NCBI GenBank assembly: GCA_020721745.1
Contig: DYMC01000067.1
Span: forward strand, 1-8,902
Reading direction: 5' to 3'
Length of the DNA stretch: 8,902 nt
From: Lentisphaera sp.
Lineage (GTDB): Bacteria > Verrucomicrobiota > Lentisphaeria > Victivallales > GWF2-50-93
Shown: piece by piece, positions 1 through 6,819 of the stretch
Numbering within the stretch: position 1 is the stretch's first letter
How the letters are laid out: each line of letters begins with the position of its first letter
The notes under the pieces: generated by a model
The model's database searches: none
Seen by the model: only the letters and a program-made list of their open reading frames with translations
What the model was told of the DNA's origin: nothing
Made by a program: the position numbers and the translations under genes

Positions 1-91
1 GCATATCCGCCGCCTTCCTCTCCCCGCAGATGTAGCATATGTCGGGGAAGAAAGATGTGGTCAGGGACTTGATCGCGGTATTGAAGTTCAT
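1..91 (-). CDS. ComF-like protein, N-terminal fragment (runs off left edge)
   Basis: Only the first 30 codons are inside the window. The translation starts MNFNTAIKSL and continues with FFPDICYICGERK, placing a Cys-x-x-Cys pair at residues 19 and 22. A short hydrophobic lead followed by FFPxxCxxCG is the typical opening of ComF/GntX-family proteins. In that family the Cys pair is part of a zinc-binding knuckle ahead of a phosphoribosyltransferase-like domain, and members act in DNA uptake or are of unknown role. The rest of the protein, including the PRTase motif, lies outside, so the family call rests on this short stretch. The ATG lies 9 bases after the hsdS stop, with no clear Shine-Dalgarno, so it probably shares the upstream transcript. 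It could instead be another small zinc-knuckle protein. Confidence 0.45.
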   Translation of the reverse strand, partial: MNFNTAIKSLTTSFFPDICYICGERKAADM

Positions 92-100
92 ATTCAGGAC

Positions 101-1507
101 TTAGTCAAAGGAATATTGGTTTTCCTTCTCCAGCCATTCGATGGCGGCGGATTCATCCTGCTCGATGGCGATCTCGACGGCCCGCTTCGCTGCGTCAAGA
201 AGCTTCCTGGAGCGCCTGCGTAGCTCGAAAGACTCCGAGACCTTGTCGCGAATCTGAATCTGGATTTCGGATGATACTTTTGGCAGGATGATAGAGGCAA
301 GTTCATCCTGGCTGATGGCTGTCAAAATGGTTCCACTGCAGCCTTTCTTCAACTGCATTTGCCCGATTTCACTTTTCAGGAATACAAGCAATGTCTCAGA
401 ATTCAAAAACTTCGAATTCAGGACATGAAAGCCAGTGGAGCAAAGCGCCTGATCGTATTCGTCTGTAACGAGGGCGATGCTTGAAAGCGAGCCCTCGATG
501 GACGAGACAATCAGATCGCTGGAAGAGACTTTTCGTCTGGCGCGACTTGGAAGATTGCGCCCCTCCTCGACCATGCAAGCGCATATTTCACCGTTTCCGC
601 TGATATTTGCAAGCTCAATGTATTGGTATTTCTTCTTGTCTTCAGGACTGAAATTTTTGTCCTTTATCGTCATCAGGTTTCCGAGTTTGTCGCAGCCTCC
701 GTGATATTTTTTTATGGCGGAGATGATTTCCTCGTATTTCGGCTGGAAGTATTCGGCGTCGAGGCGGCCCGCAGTTGTAGTGTCCGAGTAGTTCTTCTCG
801 AAAAAGAGCCTGTGCTTCGGCTTCCATCCCTCAAGCCCAAGCTCGGAGAGAAGAAGAGATTGGGATATTAAAATAGATTTTTTAGATTCAACTAATGATT
901 TATAAGAGTCCTTCACGCATTTTACGATATTGGACTGATATTCAACCGACAGAAGAGGGATAGGAATGCTTCTGACTTTATCTAAGGATAAGCCTTGTTG
1001 AACCATTCCAGAAGCATTCCTTAACAGCCAATCCTGCCCAAATTTGCAATTTAGATACGTAAGCAAAAATTCAGGTTTTATGAAATTTGTTTCCTGTAGA
1101 CATATTCTTGCAACATCCTGATCAATGTTTGCAGGGAGACAATCGTTTGTAACAAGTGCACACAAGCCAACAGTTCCTCTGGTTGATAATATTAAGTCGT
1201 TTTCCTTTAAAGATGATCGCTTGTTGTTATCATCAACCCATTTTGCAATCTTGACAGCGTCTTCTAAATTGGCAAACCAGCCTTTTGCGTTCTTGGCCGT
1301 AATGAGAAAAATATCTGAATCCTTGTCAACTTCGTGGTACCCGTGTTGTCCATCAGTGACATAACAGAAATCAGTAATGAGTATATTTTTACGACGATTT
1401 CTAAATTTGTCTTCCTTCAAAAAAGCTGGTTTGAAGTAGTCGGCATCCAGTCGAAAATCAGTAGACAGCAAAATTATATCTTTATAGTTTACAATCGAGA
1501 ATTGCAT
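101..1507 (-). CDS. hsdS: Type I-like restriction-modification specificity subunit (HsdS)
   Basis: This 468-aa protein is the DNA-recognition subunit that would direct the methyltransferase/nuclease to a bipartite target. It has the usual two-half layout. Each half opens with the same signature, RLDADYFKP at about residue 19 and RLDAEYFQP at about 248, followed by a target recognition domain (roughly 40-185 and 270-410) and a helical spacer (about 187-225 and 412-460). TRD1 holds STRGTVGLCALV and the segment NASGMVQQGLSLDKVRSIPIP. TRD2 holds SSIEGSLSSIALV and GCSGTILTAISQDELASIILP. These are the equivalent positions in the two halves. The length is normal for a two-TRD S protein. AAGG at 1520-1517 lies 9 nt before the ATG and is a plausible ribosome site. 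It starts 22 bases after the upstream unknown gene. The TRD1-coding half is clearly more AT-rich than the TRD2 half, suggesting separate origins. Confidence 0.9.
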   Translation of the reverse strand: MQFSIVNYKDIILLSTDFRLDADYFKPAFLKEDKFRNRRKNILITDFCYVTDGQHGYHEVDKDSDIFLITAKNAKGWFANLEDAVKIAKWVDDNNKRSSLKENDLILSTRGTVGLCALVTNDCLPANIDQDVARICLQETNFIKPEFLLTYLNCKFGQDWLLRNASGMVQQGLSLDKVRSIPIPLLSVEYQSNIVKCVKDSYKSLVESKKSILISQSLLLSELGLEGWKPKHRLFFEKNYSDTTTAGRLDAEYFQPKYEEIISAIKKYHGGCDKLGNLMTIKDKNFSPEDKKKYQYIELANISGNGEICACMVEEGRNLPSRARRKVSSSDLIVSSIEGSLSSIALVTDEYDQALCSTGFHVLNSKFLNSETLLVFLKSEIGQMQLKKGCSGTILTAISQDELASIILPKVSSEIQIQIRDKVSESFELRRRSRKLLDAAKRAVEIAIEQDESAAIEWLEKENQYSFD

Positions 1508-1529
1508 TTTGAATTGCCTTGTTTTGCTG

Positions 1530-2366
1530 TCATATCAGGTTGAGCTCTGGTTCTGTTTGCTCTTGTGTTTTGGGAGGGTGGAATGTTCCGATTATGAGGA
1601 ATGGGTTGGGGGCTTTAAAATGCCACTGGAGGGTGGTTCCGAGAAAAAAATGGAGGTCGCATTTTTGCAGGAAGAGGTCGAAATATTTTTTTCTGACATC
1701 GGCGACCGCCAATTTTTCCTCTTTCTTTTCGAGGCAGTTCCAGAAGAGCTGGCATATTTCCCAGTCCTCTATCATCAAGTCATAGATTTTTCCGCATACG
1801 TCTTTGAAAACATAGGAAAACTTGTATGGCATTTTCCTGGCGATTTGGAAGTATTCGACGAAATCATCTTGGAAGAGGCTTGGATGAGCGAGCTCTGCAA
1901 GCGCCTTATTGACTCTTTTTTCATTCCATTCAGTGGGGACTTTTTCGGCTTTGAAATCCAATATTTCGGTGGGCTTGAAAACTGCCAGAGATGTCTTGTC
2001 GTTCTTGTCCTTGGCTTTTTTTATGAGTTCTTGGATATCATCGTAAACCTTTCCATTTTCAATTATGAGCTTTTTTCTTTCCGCCCATGCGTTGGCGGTT
2101 CCAATTTTTTCGAGTATCTTGACCGAGTCCCAATCGGTGGGACGATAGCTTTCGGGTCTGAAATCGCTACTGTTTTTTTCAAGCTCCATCTCGATCCAAG
2201 AATATTTTTCAAATCGTTTATCTTCTTTCAATCTTCTGGATGGATATGGATATATCCTTATCCAGGAGCCATCTTCTCTGATCCCTGCGATGCACACGAG
2301 CTCCACATACTTGGATGAGGGGCATGGGTAGGTTTTCACCGTGATAAGTATTCTTTCCCTAGCCAT
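1530..2366 (-). CDS. Conserved protein of unknown function, embedded in RM operon
   Basis: I do not recognise a named family with certainty. The 278-aa product begins MARERILITVKTYP and continues with LVCIAGIREDGSWIRIYP (about residues 23-40). This glycine/tryptophan-rich beta-like opening loosely resembles OB-type domains that carry a G-x-W-I-R motif; that resemblance is inference. Further on are FRPESYRPTDWDS (69-81), a lysine-rich middle (97-125), EDWEICQLFWNC (200-211) and a C-terminal FFLGTTLQWHF...NPFLIIGTFHPP block (240-265) that looks conserved. No signal peptide or membrane helix is seen. An in-frame ATG at 2462 would add 32 residues but would overlap the DUF488 gene. I prefer 2366: AAGGA (2377-2373) sits 6 nt upstream, and the ATG shares one base with the DUF488 stop (TGATG). 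ATG 2369 is a close alternative. The tight coupling suggests that the two proteins work together. Confidence 0.75.
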   Translation of the reverse strand: MARERILITVKTYPCPSSKYVELVCIAGIREDGSWIRIYPYPSRRLKEDKRFEKYSWIEMELEKNSSDFRPESYRPTDWDSVKILEKIGTANAWAERKKLIIENGKVYDDIQELIKKAKDKNDKTSLAVFKPTEILDFKAEKVPTEWNEKRVNKALAELAHPSLFQDDFVEYFQIARKMPYKFSYVFKDVCGKIYDLMIEDWEICQLFWNCLEKKEEKLAVADVRKKYFDLFLQKCDLHFFLGTTLQWHFKAPNPFLIIGTFHPPKTQEQTEPELNLI

Positions 2367-3250
2367 CATAGTTCCTTGTATTCGAATGCGAACGATGGGT
2401 TGATGCGTAAGTTTTTCGCGATAAGCGTCCTGTGGCAGGAGTTTGGATCCGCCTCGAAGCATGTCAGGGCGACGCGTTTTTTTTCGGAAAGCATTGTTTC
2501 AATCTGAAGGATGTATGATTTCTTTTTATTCAGACTGATCTCATACTCGCTGAATAGGGTGTCGAAGTCCTGGCGAGTTTGAAGATTTTTACGTTTTTCG
2601 GATTCTATTCCCAGCTCGGGGATATGAACATATTCGATACCAACGCTTTCAACAGCTCTTTTCAGGGTGGCTTTCGAGAAGCCATATTTCATGCTCAACG
2701 GGTTTCTGCGAACATCGCAAAGGACTTTGATGCTTTCAACGATCAGTCTGTTTATGTATTTCTCAAGGCTTTTGCCTTCGTAGCCGATTGTGTAGAGGAC
2801 TGTCCTTTGGTTTGTCGGACGCGCTTTTTCAATCTCAGTCGTCTGTGAGGGGGAAAGGATTTTTCCTATGATTTCGCTTTTTGTTGCGTAGTAGGGGTAT
2901 TTCAGGTAAACATACCTTATTAGCTCGTCTCCCTTCAAAGATGAATATTTGCCGTGGAAAAGGTCTATTTTGTATTTGTCTTCGGATGATAGCTGAAATT
3001 GTGATACAGGCATTTCACTCGCCAAACGCCATTCGTGCTCGTTTGAGAGCAGAAATCCATCTCTGATCAGATTCCTTTTGTCAGCATATGACTGAAAGGA
3101 GAAGCATCCAAATTTATAGGGGATGAAATCGTATGCCGGGAGATGGAATTCCTCCGAAAGCAGGAAGAGAAGTTTCTGCATGTCTGTGTTTGGCAGGCAT
3201 CCGCCGAATTCCTTCAACAGTGACAGCAAAATTTTTTGGCGTTTGTACAT
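2366..3250 (-). CDS. DUF488 family protein with N-terminal YwgA/DUF4065-like region
   Basis: The 294-aa product has two parts. Residues about 145-294 are a DUF488 domain: YTIGYEGKSL (153-162), CDVRRNPLSMKYG (178-190), YVHIPELG (207-214) and the diagnostic end LTCFEADPNSCHR (262-274), with a Cys and the Cys-His-Arg triad that this family keeps. DUF488 has no settled biochemical function, although members occur in defence and mobile regions. Residues 1-80 (LLSLLKEFGG, MQKLLFLL, YDFIPYKFGCFSFQSY) resemble the winged-helix-like YwgA/DUF4065 type of domain found in some antitoxin-like proteins; this is by pattern only. I chose ATG 3250. An in-frame TTG at 3259 would add three residues, and neither has a strong ribosome site. 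The gene lies 54 bases after the restored hsdM stop and overlaps the next gene by one base. Confidence 0.8.
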   Translation of the reverse strand: MYKRQKILLSLLKEFGGCLPNTDMQKLLFLLSEEFHLPAYDFIPYKFGCFSFQSYADKRNLIRDGFLLSNEHEWRLASEMPVSQFQLSSEDKYKIDLFHGKYSSLKGDELIRYVYLKYPYYATKSEIIGKILSPSQTTEIEKARPTNQRTVLYTIGYEGKSLEKYINRLIVESIKVLCDVRRNPLSMKYGFSKATLKRAVESVGIEYVHIPELGIESEKRKNLQTRQDFDTLFSEYEISLNKKKSYILQIETMLSEKKRVALTCFEADPNSCHRTLIAKNLRINPSFAFEYKEL

Positions 3251-3304
3251 GTGAATCAATCTTATTATTTTCTGGTTTCTTGTCCTAAGGTATCACTGCC
3301 GTTG
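3251..3304 (-). other. Intergenic gap, hsdM C-terminus to DUF488
   Basis: This is the largest gap in the minus-strand block, at 54 bases. The coding strand runs from the TAG of the severed hsdM tail to the DUF488 ATG. It is AT-rich, with no stem-loop plus T-run and no strong Shine-Dalgarno. I see no convincing promoter, so continued transcription from hsdM is the simplest reading. Confidence 0.4.
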
Positions 3305-3574
3305 CTAATTTTCAGCCCAGAACGATAATTTCTGCTTTTTTGCCCATGCGATAAACGCCTCGGCGATGCCGTCGGGCAGTTCGCCGTCATGGCTGTGGAG
3401 GTCGTGGTCAACGATGAGGTGGCCGTTCTTGTCGAGGCGGTATTGGCCGTTTTCATTCTTGAGGTAGACATAGTCGCCGGAGTTGTCCTTGCCGCCCTTC
3501 TCGCTGACGGCGAAGAATATCGGGTAGTCGTCGGTTTTTGGACAAAGCGGGCCTTTTTTCGGGTCGTCGTTCCA
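3305..3574 (-). pseudogene. Severed C-terminal 89 codons of the HsdM-like gene
   Basis: Read from 3574 leftward, this frame encodes WNDDPKKGPLCPKTDDYP, then IFFAVSEKGGKDNSGDYV, and ends AEAFIAWAKKQKLSFWAEN with a TAG at 3307-3305. It matches the ordinary C-terminus of this HsdM subfamily and has no start codon of its own in a sensible place. It is joined to the main frame exactly at the six-A run (plus-strand T run at 3575-3580): CTG CAA AAA would continue TGG AAC if one A were missing. The reading frame is otherwise undamaged over 90 codons, which points to a very recent event, a slippage mechanism or a base-calling error rather than old decay. Confidence 0.85.
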
Positions 3575-5420
3575 TTTTTTGCAGGAAGATGACGCTGGTC
3601 TTTGTGCCCGTGTGCGGTTTGAATGTGTTTCCGTGGAGTCCCACCACGGCGAGAATTCTCGCCTGTTCGGAGATGTATTCGCGGATATATTTGTCGCTGG
3701 TGTTGTTGAATCTGCCCTGGGGGAGGACTATCGCCATCCTGCCGCCGGGCTTGAGGAAGTCAAGATTTCTCTCGATGAAAAGTATGTCGCGCCCGACCTT
3801 GCTCTGGGCTTTGTTGTTGCTCTTGAATCCGAGTTGGTATTGGTGGAGTATCCTGCTCTCCTTGATGTCCCCTGCGAATGGAGGATTCGCCATGAGTATG
3901 TCGAACTTGAATTGCTTGTTCTGCCCCTTTTCGGCCCTGAGCTTTTCGAGCCTCTCGAACCCCTTGCCGTATGTGGATATCCACTTTTTATCCTTCTCGG
4001 TCTTGTCCGCCCAGCGTTCGAAATCGAGAGTGTTCAGGTGCAGGACATTTGTCTCGCCGTCGCCGGCGATGAGATTGAGGGTCCTTGCCACGCGGACGGT
4101 CTTCTCGTCGAAGTCAATTCCGAAGACCTTGAGGACATTTTGTTTATCCTCTTCCGGTATTTCGCTGTTGCTGAAGAGGTGGCCGGTCAGTTTGAATATG
4201 GTGTGGACCGGGAATCCACAGCTTCCGGACGCGGTATCGATCATGTATTCACCGCGCTGTGGATTGAGCATCTGGACGCACATGTCAATCACATGCCTTG
4301 GGGTGAAATACTGGCCTTTTTCGCCCTTTGAGGACTTGTTTACGAGGTATTCGAAGGCCTCGTCAACAACGAGGAGATTCGAGTTGAAGAGTTTTACATC
4401 CTGCAGGCTTGACACGCAAATGGCGAGGTGGCTGTCGGAGAGTTCGAATGTCGCTCCCTCGGAAAATACGCCGGGCCATTGGCCTCTCGCGCGGTCGAAA
4501 AGATTCTGGAGCTTATGCTTGAGTTCCGTGTCGGTCTGGCCGCTGTTCCTGAATTCCATGGTGCGGAATCCGTCGTCGGAGATTTTCGATACGGCCTCCT
4601 TCAGAGCTTCGTAGTCGCGTCCATCGAAATATTTTGGCGGGGTTCCGAATCCCGCTTTTTTCTCCCTTACGGCGGTTTGCGTTACCTGATGAAGGAAATA
4701 GTTCAATATTTCCTTGTCCTTTCCGCTGAGGTATTCGTCGTATAGCTTGGTGAATATCAGTTTGAAGACCTCCTCGAACACATCAACTCCGGCGTTGGCG
4801 AGGACTTCGTCCTCCATCTCGAGGATGATGTCCTTCAGGGATTTTCTCTCGTTGGAAATCTTGTCCCTGATTATCAGATCTTTCAGCGTGAAGCGTTCGG
4901 AGAGTATGTCCTGGAGGCTCTGTGTCGAGCTGGGGATGTCGGTTATGTCCTCGAAGTAATTGGGGTCTTTGCGGTGGTAGTGGGATATCTTCTCTCCGTT
5001 TGTCCATACTCCTATGGGGGCGCCTGTGGCGTTGCAATATGATCTCAGCTGGTTCTTGCCATCCTTGAGGTTGGGCTTTTTAAGCTCGACCACGATGTAG
5101 GGGACATCGGGGCGGTCTTTGTCGAAGACTACTATATCGGCGCTTTTCTTCTCGCGTCCGAAATTCACTTTATGCTCGAATGCTATCCTTGTGCGTGGGT
5201 AGCCGTAGTGAGCGATGAGTCTTCCGGCATATAGCTGTCGGACGATTTCCTCGGGCTTGAGCTGGACTTCCTTGTCGCGGACTATGCACTTCACGAAAGC
5301 AGTCTCGCGTTCTCTGGACTTTCTGACCGTTGTCCTCGACCGCAACGACTCGATCTCCATTTTGGAGAATATTGCGAGCTGGTAGTTGCTGTCCTTCAGT
5401 ATTGTCTGGATGATGTCCAT
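3453..5420 (-). CDS. hsdM: Fused nuclease-N6-adenine methyltransferase (HsdM-like), frameshifted near C-terminus
   Basis: The uninterrupted frame gives 655 aa. Residues about 50-150 match the nuclease domain normally at the N-terminus of HsdR: E82, D95 (KKSADIVVFD), E112-x-K114 (VVELKKPN) and Q124-xxx-Y128, a complete PD-(D/E)xK set followed by QxxxY. Residues about 345-615 are a type I gamma-class adenine methyltransferase: GQYFTPRHVIDM (369-380), SAM-binding motif I DTASGSCGFP (395-404) and catalytic NPPF (512-515). After FLQK (615) the frame jumps to an Arg-rich, unrelated 40-residue tail. The expected continuation WNDDPKKGPLCP lies in the +1 frame, so the intact protein would be 704 aa. 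One subunit with both cleavage and methylation domains plus a separate S gene recalls BcgI-like type IIB enzymes. The ATG is 22 bases after the tyrS stop, with no clear Shine-Dalgarno. Confidence 0.88.
   Translation of the reverse strand: MDIIQTILKDSNYQLAIFSKMEIESLRSRTTVRKSRERETAFVKCIVRDKEVQLKPEEIVRQLYAGRLIAHYGYPRTRIAFEHKVNFGREKKSADIVVFDKDRPDVPYIVVELKKPNLKDGKNQLRSYCNATGAPIGVWTNGEKISHYHRKDPNYFEDITDIPSSTQSLQDILSERFTLKDLIIRDKISNERKSLKDIILEMEDEVLANAGVDVFEEVFKLIFTKLYDEYLSGKDKEILNYFLHQVTQTAVREKKAGFGTPPKYFDGRDYEALKEAVSKISDDGFRTMEFRNSGQTDTELKHKLQNLFDRARGQWPGVFSEGATFELSDSHLAICVSSLQDVKLFNSNLLVVDEAFEYLVNKSSKGEKGQYFTPRHVIDMCVQMLNPQRGEYMIDTASGSCGFPVHTIFKLTGHLFSNSEIPEEDKQNVLKVFGIDFDEKTVRVARTLNLIAGDGETNVLHLNTLDFERWADKTEKDKKWISTYGKGFERLEKLRAEKGQNKQFKFDILMANPPFAGDIKESRILHQYQLGFKSNNKAQSKVGRDILFIERNLDFLKPGGRMAIVLPQGRFNNTSDKYIREYISEQARILAVVGLHGNTFKPHTGTKTSVIFLQKMERRPEKRPALSKNRRLPDILRRQREGRQGQLRRLCLPQE
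3575..3580 (-). other. A6 homopolymer at the hsdM frameshift junction
   Basis: The coding strand reads C-AAAAAA-TGG. With five A the codons are CAA AAA TGG and the full 704-residue protein is made. With six A the frame is lost and the protein ends at 3453. A second coding-strand A6 run, at 3559-3554, falls 15 bases later but is in frame in the restored reading (CCG AAA AAA GGC). Confidence 0.8.
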
Positions 5421-5442
5421 GTTCTGAGCTGATCGTGCTTTG

Positions 5443-6717
5443 TTATTCGAGGATGATTTTCCTGAAGTTCTTTTTTCCCGCGGCGACTATGCTGTCGCCT
5501 TTGGCCAGTTTTTCGGCGGGAATTTTGAGGTCGGGGTCGCTGATCTTCTGTCCGTCGAGGTATGCGCCTCCGCCTTTTATCAGTCTTCTTGCTTCGCCGC
5601 CGGAGGAGCAGAGGCCGCTTTCCGTGAGGATGCGGACTATCCAGACGGAGTCTTCGCCGGGTGTTCTTGCGATTTTCGCAGTTGGCATGGCTGAGTTTTT
5701 GGCCTCGGCGGCGTTGACCCTGCGGATATTGCTTGATGTTTGGATTTTCGATTCCGGGTCGGCGAATCCGAATTTTGCGCCGGCGGAGAGGAAGGATTCG
5801 GCGGCGGCTTTTTCGCCCCTTGCGATGCGTGTGCATTCGAAGGCGAGGATTTCCTTCGCGCGGTTCAGTGCGGGGGGCTGGAGCTTTTCGAGCTGCTCCA
5901 CCTCGGGGAGGGGGAGTTCGGTGAAGAGTCGAAGCATTCTGCCGCAGTCGGCGTCGGGGGTGTTGCGCCAGAACTGGTAGTAGTCGAAGTCGGAAGTTCT
6001 TTGAGGGGAGAGCCATACCGCGCCCTCGGCGGTCTTGCCGAATTTCTCCCCGCTGGAGGAGAGGAGGAGAGGGACGGTGATGCCGTAGGCCTGGACGGAT
6101 TTGAACCTGCGTATCATGTCGGTTCCGGCGACGATGTTGCCCCACTGGTCCTGTCCGCCGATCTGCAGGATGCATCCGTGTTTCTCGTTGAGGTGGAGGA
6201 AGTCGCAGGCCTGGAGTATCATGTAGCTGAACTCGAGATAGGATATGCCGTCGTCGAGTCTCTGCTTGACCGATTCTGCGGCGAGCATTTTGTTCACGCT
6301 GAATCTGGAGCCGAAGTCGCGGAGGTAGTCTATCATCTTCATCTCGCAGAGCCATTCGGCGTTGTCAACGAACAGGGCCTCGTGGGATGTCGGGAGGAGG
6401 GATGAGAGCTGTTTTCTTATGGCGCTGGCATTTTCCGAGACGGTCGCCATGTCGAGCATTTTTCTGGCCTCCTTCTTGCCGGAGGGATCTCCGATCAGGG
6501 CGGTGCCGCCCCCGACCAGGATGATGGGCTTGTGTCCCATCCTGGCGAGGAGGCGGATGAGCATTATGGGGAGGAGATGGCCGACGTGGAGGCTGTTGGC
6601 GGTGGGGTCGAATCCGGCGTAGAAGGCGATTTTCCCTCCCAGGAGCCTGCCAAGCGCCTCGTCGTCAGTCGTCTGGTATATGTATCCCCTCGATCGGATC
6701 GTGTGCAGATTTGGCAT
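5443..6717 (-). CDS. tyrS: Tyrosine--tRNA ligase
   Basis: This cytoplasmic enzyme charges tRNA-Tyr with tyrosine using ATP. The 424-aa length is standard for the bacterial TyrS. The class I signature HIGH appears as HVGH (residues 44-47) within AGFDPTANSLHVGHLLP. The tyrosine and nucleotide pocket is seen in GGGTALIGDPSGKK (69-82), SYMILQACDF (164-173) and QIGGQDQWGN (185-194). The KMSKS loop is KFGKT (225-229), the usual bacterial form. An S4-type RNA-binding domain closes the protein (about 358-424; SGGEARRLIKGGGAYLDG, then GDSIVAAGKKNFRKI). All key residues are present and the gene appears intact. The ATG at 6717 gives a normal N-terminus (MPNLHTIRSRGY). The leader is far too short for a T-box. 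It is divergent from the receiver gene and only 22 bases upstream of the restriction-modification operon, so it may drive that operon by read-through. Confidence 0.97.
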   Translation of the reverse strand: MPNLHTIRSRGYIYQTTDDEALGRLLGGKIAFYAGFDPTANSLHVGHLLPIMLIRLLARMGHKPIILVGGGTALIGDPSGKKEARKMLDMATVSENASAIRKQLSSLLPTSHEALFVDNAEWLCEMKMIDYLRDFGSRFSVNKMLAAESVKQRLDDGISYLEFSYMILQACDFLHLNEKHGCILQIGGQDQWGNIVAGTDMIRRFKSVQAYGITVPLLLSSSGEKFGKTAEGAVWLSPQRTSDFDYYQFWRNTPDADCGRMLRLFTELPLPEVEQLEKLQPPALNRAKEILAFECTRIARGEKAAAESFLSAGAKFGFADPESKIQTSSNIRRVNAAEAKNSAMPTAKIARTPGEDSVWIVRILTESGLCSSGGEARRLIKGGGAYLDGQKISDPDLKIPAEKLAKGDSIVAAGKKNFRKIILE

Positions 6718-6746
6718 TTTTGTGTTTATTTATTTGTTATGTGCTG

Positions 6747-6774
6747 TTGAAAAAAGCGTAAACATCAATATACT
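6747..6774 (+). promoter_or_regulatory. Candidate sigma70-type promoter for the receiver/repeat-protein operon
   Basis: TTGAAA (6747-6752), a 16-base spacer and TATACT (6769-6774) lie about 45 bases before the receiver ATG. Both hexamers are close to consensus (TTGACA, TATAAT). Its -10 shares bases 6769-6772 with the opposing tyrS -10, so the two could not be occupied together. An imperfect inverted repeat (TCAATAT ... ATATTTGA, 6765-6786) spans the same spot and could be a binding site; this is weak evidence. Confidence 0.5.
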
Positions 6775-6794
6775 TTGGATATTTGAATAGACAA
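6767..6794 (-). promoter_or_regulatory. Candidate sigma70-type promoter for tyrS
   Basis: On the minus strand TTGTCT (6794-6789) and TATATT (6772-6767) are separated by 16 bases. The -10 matches the TATAAT consensus in five of six positions and the -35 matches TTGACA in four. Transcription would start near 6760, leaving a leader of roughly 45 bases before tyrS. The -10 overlaps that of the opposite promoter. Confidence 0.45.
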
Positions 6795-6819
6795 AGATTT
6801 TTTTGCGGTATCCAAGTTT

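Noticed and set aside
1509..2318. 269-aa plus-strand open frame opposite the unknown 278-aa gene
   Set aside because: It is Phe/Leu-rich because it reads the complement of Lys/Glu codons; it has no ribosome site or recognisable motif.
2367..2462. Longer start (ATG 2462) for the unknown 278-aa protein
   Set aside because: It would overlap the DUF488 gene through its conserved CHR region. ATG 2366, with AAGGA 6 nt upstream and a TGATG overlap, is a better start.
3265..3471. 68-aa minus-strand frame, Ser/Thr-rich
   Set aside because: It is a third frame over the severed hsdM C-terminus, which itself reads perfectly as HsdM in its own frame.
3538..4614. 358-aa plus-strand open frame opposite hsdM
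   Set aside because: It is antisense to the methyltransferase motifs, its composition is odd, and no family signature is present. It is a shadow of a strong minus-strand gene.
5396..6355. 319-aa Arg-rich minus-strand frame inside tyrS
   Set aside because: It is an out-of-frame reading of tyrS with extreme Arg/Pro content and no domain.
6718..6819. T-box or other aminoacyl-tRNA sensing leader for tyrS
   Set aside because: The whole intergenic region is 102 bases and holds two promoters; there is no room for a T-box and no T-box core or terminator hairpin is seen.
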